Source of the DNA: Carnobacterium_B sp045617425
GTDB lineage: Bacteria; Bacillota; Bacilli; Lactobacillales; Carnobacteriaceae
Assembly: GCF_045617425.1 (NCBI RefSeq)
Contig: NZ_JAZLIO010000003.1
Span: 268,435 to 332,434, forward strand
DNA length: 64,000 nucleotides
Direction of reading: 5' to 3'
This document shows, in pieces, positions 62,752 to 64,000 of this stretch. The notes below the pieces were generated by a model. The model searched no databases, was not told where the DNA came from, and saw only the letters and a program-made list of their open reading frames with translations. The translations under genes were made by a program, and so were the position numbers. How positions within the stretch are numbered: position 1 is the first letter of the stretch; every line of letters starts with the position of its first letter.

Positions 62752-63603
62752 ATGTATTCCTCCTTAAAAAATAGTTAAGCTACTAATTATGTTTAAAATC
62801 AATGATGCTTACTAATTATATTATACAGTTTATTTTCTCTTAAAATTACATTAATTTAATCATCAGAAGATGCTTTAATTAATAATTAGTATATAATCTT
62901 AAACTAATTACATTTATAAGTGATAGCATACTTTTAAATCATCTACTAACTACAGGCAAATGAAAAAAGGGAAGCTGAATTCACATATTTAATGATTCAT
63001 AAACAACAGTATGTTAATGATTAGCACTTTAAATAAAGTATTAAAAACGAAGTCACTTGGATTAATAAAGTAGTAGAGTTATCTAATGATCTTTTTGAGT
63101 AAACGGAATAAAGTTTTACCGAAATAAAAAATTCCAATATTGAAAATAGTTGAATTAGAAATATGCGCTCATAAATAGATAACAATTATCTTTATATGAG
63201 ACTATATTTTTATTGTTGCATATAGATAGAACATCATCTATATTTAAATTAAGAGAATAAAAAGAAGGGAATTTTTATGGCTATTAGTCTTATTCCATCG
63301 TAATGAAAGCTTTGTCTGAACTTAAATAGGTGAAAATAGTAGATAGTATTCCATATGAGTAGTTATGTACTTGTAACGTTTTAGAGGATTTTGATTTTAC
63401 CTAAATGACCTTATCCCACCATAAAAATTCTTGTAAATACAGATTTAGTAAAAGTAGAAAAAAGAACAGAACACCCGTAGTCAGTGAATGAAAGAAAGTA
63501 TGAACTATAAAGGTGGAAAATTGTTAAAAATTTGAATTTTTTAATAGATAAATCCATTCTAATAACGAGCTTTTATTAAACAATAAGTGAGGAGAAAAAC
63601 TAT
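62752..63603. other. AT-rich region of 850 bases with only degraded reading frames
   Basis: I see no intact gene. Short open fragments occur on the plus strand, such as ANEKREAEFTYLMIHKQQYVND near 62957-63022 and EVTWINKVVELSNDLFE near 63050-63103. An AGAAGGG-preceded ATG (63277) is stopped after seven codons. These could be remains of decayed genes or chance. The last 60 bases before 63604 carry the ribosome site (GTGAGGAG) of the next gene. Confidence 0.5.
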
Positions 63604-64000
63604 ATGAAAATTATTGTCATTGGATCCGTTGCAGCAGGTACTTCGGTAGCAGCTAAAGCTCGAAGAAATACAGAGGAAGCTGAAATTGTCGTGTACGATC
63701 AAGGAAAAGACATTTCTTATTCTGTTTGCGGAATTCCTTATCAAATTGGTGGAGAAGTTGAAGAATTAAGTGCCTTAACTCCTAGAGATGCAGTATGGTT
63801 CAAAAAGAGATACAATGTCTCAGTTTTCACCGAACATAAAGTGACAAAAGTTGATCATACCAACAAACAGTTAGAAGTGACGGATCTTGTTTCTGGAGAA
63901 AAGAAACTAGAAAATTACGATGTATTGGTTTTTGCTACAGGGGCTTCTCCATTCACTCCACCTCCATTTAATCAAAAAGAGTATGATAATGTGTTCCAAG
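63604..64000 (+). CDS. CoA-disulfide reductase/NADH oxidase-like flavoprotein, N-terminal part
   Basis: Only the first 132 codons are inside the window. The FAD-binding start is MKIIVIGSVAAGTSVAAKAR, and the redox-active Cys lies in ISYSVCGIPYQIGG (Cys44), the single-cysteine site of the CoA-disulfide reductase, NADH oxidase and NADH peroxidase group. GSVAAGTSVA and SVCGIPY match the CoADR branch better than the H2O-forming Nox (SFLSCG). The ATAGTGASPFTPP-type segment closes the FAD site. ATG 63604 follows GGAG at ten bases. Complete length and rhodanese fusion cannot be judged. Confidence 0.87.
   Translation, partial: MKIIVIGSVAAGTSVAAKARRNTEEAEIVVYDQGKDISYSVCGIPYQIGGEVEELSALTPRDAVWFKKRYNVSVFTEHKVTKVDHTNKQLEVTDLVSGEKKLENYDVLVFATGASPFTPPPFNQKEYDNVFQ

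Overview
The window is a low-GC, AT-rich Firmicutes chromosome segment. Its conserved gene strings are prmA-rsmE, rel-dtd, hisS-aspS behind a T-box, rpsU-yqeY-phoH-pgpH-ybeY-dgkA-cdd-era-recO-glyQS, dnaG-rpoD-trmK-nif3, and a rexB/rexA-type addB-addA pair. This order, the niaR/niaX pair, UvrX/YolD-like genes and the DUF3013-like gene beside prmA point to the order Lactobacillales, most like Carnobacterium or a close relative. The genus is an inference from gene order and protein style, not proven. I saw no rRNA, tRNA, CRISPR array, insertion sequence or complete prophage.

Layout. 1-2.4 kb, minus strand: the start of a lipoprotein gene, then an SOS-controlled cassette (UvrX-type Y-family polymerase, YolD-like protein, OB-fold protein) with a LexA box inside its promoter. 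2.6-9.7 kb: an acetyltransferase, two aldo/keto reductases behind a MerR-type promoter, and a MarR-regulated heterodimeric ABC exporter. 9.8-10.9 kb: an orphan HsdR-N-type nuclease-like gene. 11.2-17.9 kb: DNA and RNA maintenance (3-methyladenine glycosylase, PrmA, RsmE), deoC, the bifunctional (p)ppGpp enzyme and dtd. 18-23 kb: a secreted amidase opposite the T-box hisS-aspS operon. 23-30 kb: sppA, an RDD protein, nfo, lemA and a TPM protein, a solitary truA, ppsR and zur. 30-41 kb: the rpsU-to-recO housekeeping run and T-box glyQS. 41-45.3 kb: a DUF488 gene broken by an in-frame stop, an ABC exporter, a phosphoesterase, and niaR-niaX with two NiaR-type palindromes. 45.5-60.4 kb: dnaG-rpoD, trmK, nif3-like, pepT, DUF1294 and addB-addA. 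60.4-63.6 kb: a much more AT-rich accessory stretch with a candidate 27-residue membrane peptide gene, an unknown membrane protein, a frameshifted small gene, a second deaminase and an acetyltransferase. The window ends inside a CoA-disulfide-reductase-like flavoprotein gene.

Most of the window is ordinary core genome. The points most worth a second look are: the nested inverted repeats between DUF1294 and addB (52741-52887); the self-contained small-peptide locus at 60.5-60.8 kb; the SOS cassette; the hisS-aspS T-box, whose specifier GACAT overlaps an Asp and a His codon; the loss of all four Fe-S cysteines in AddB; and the nonsense-interrupted DUF488 gene.
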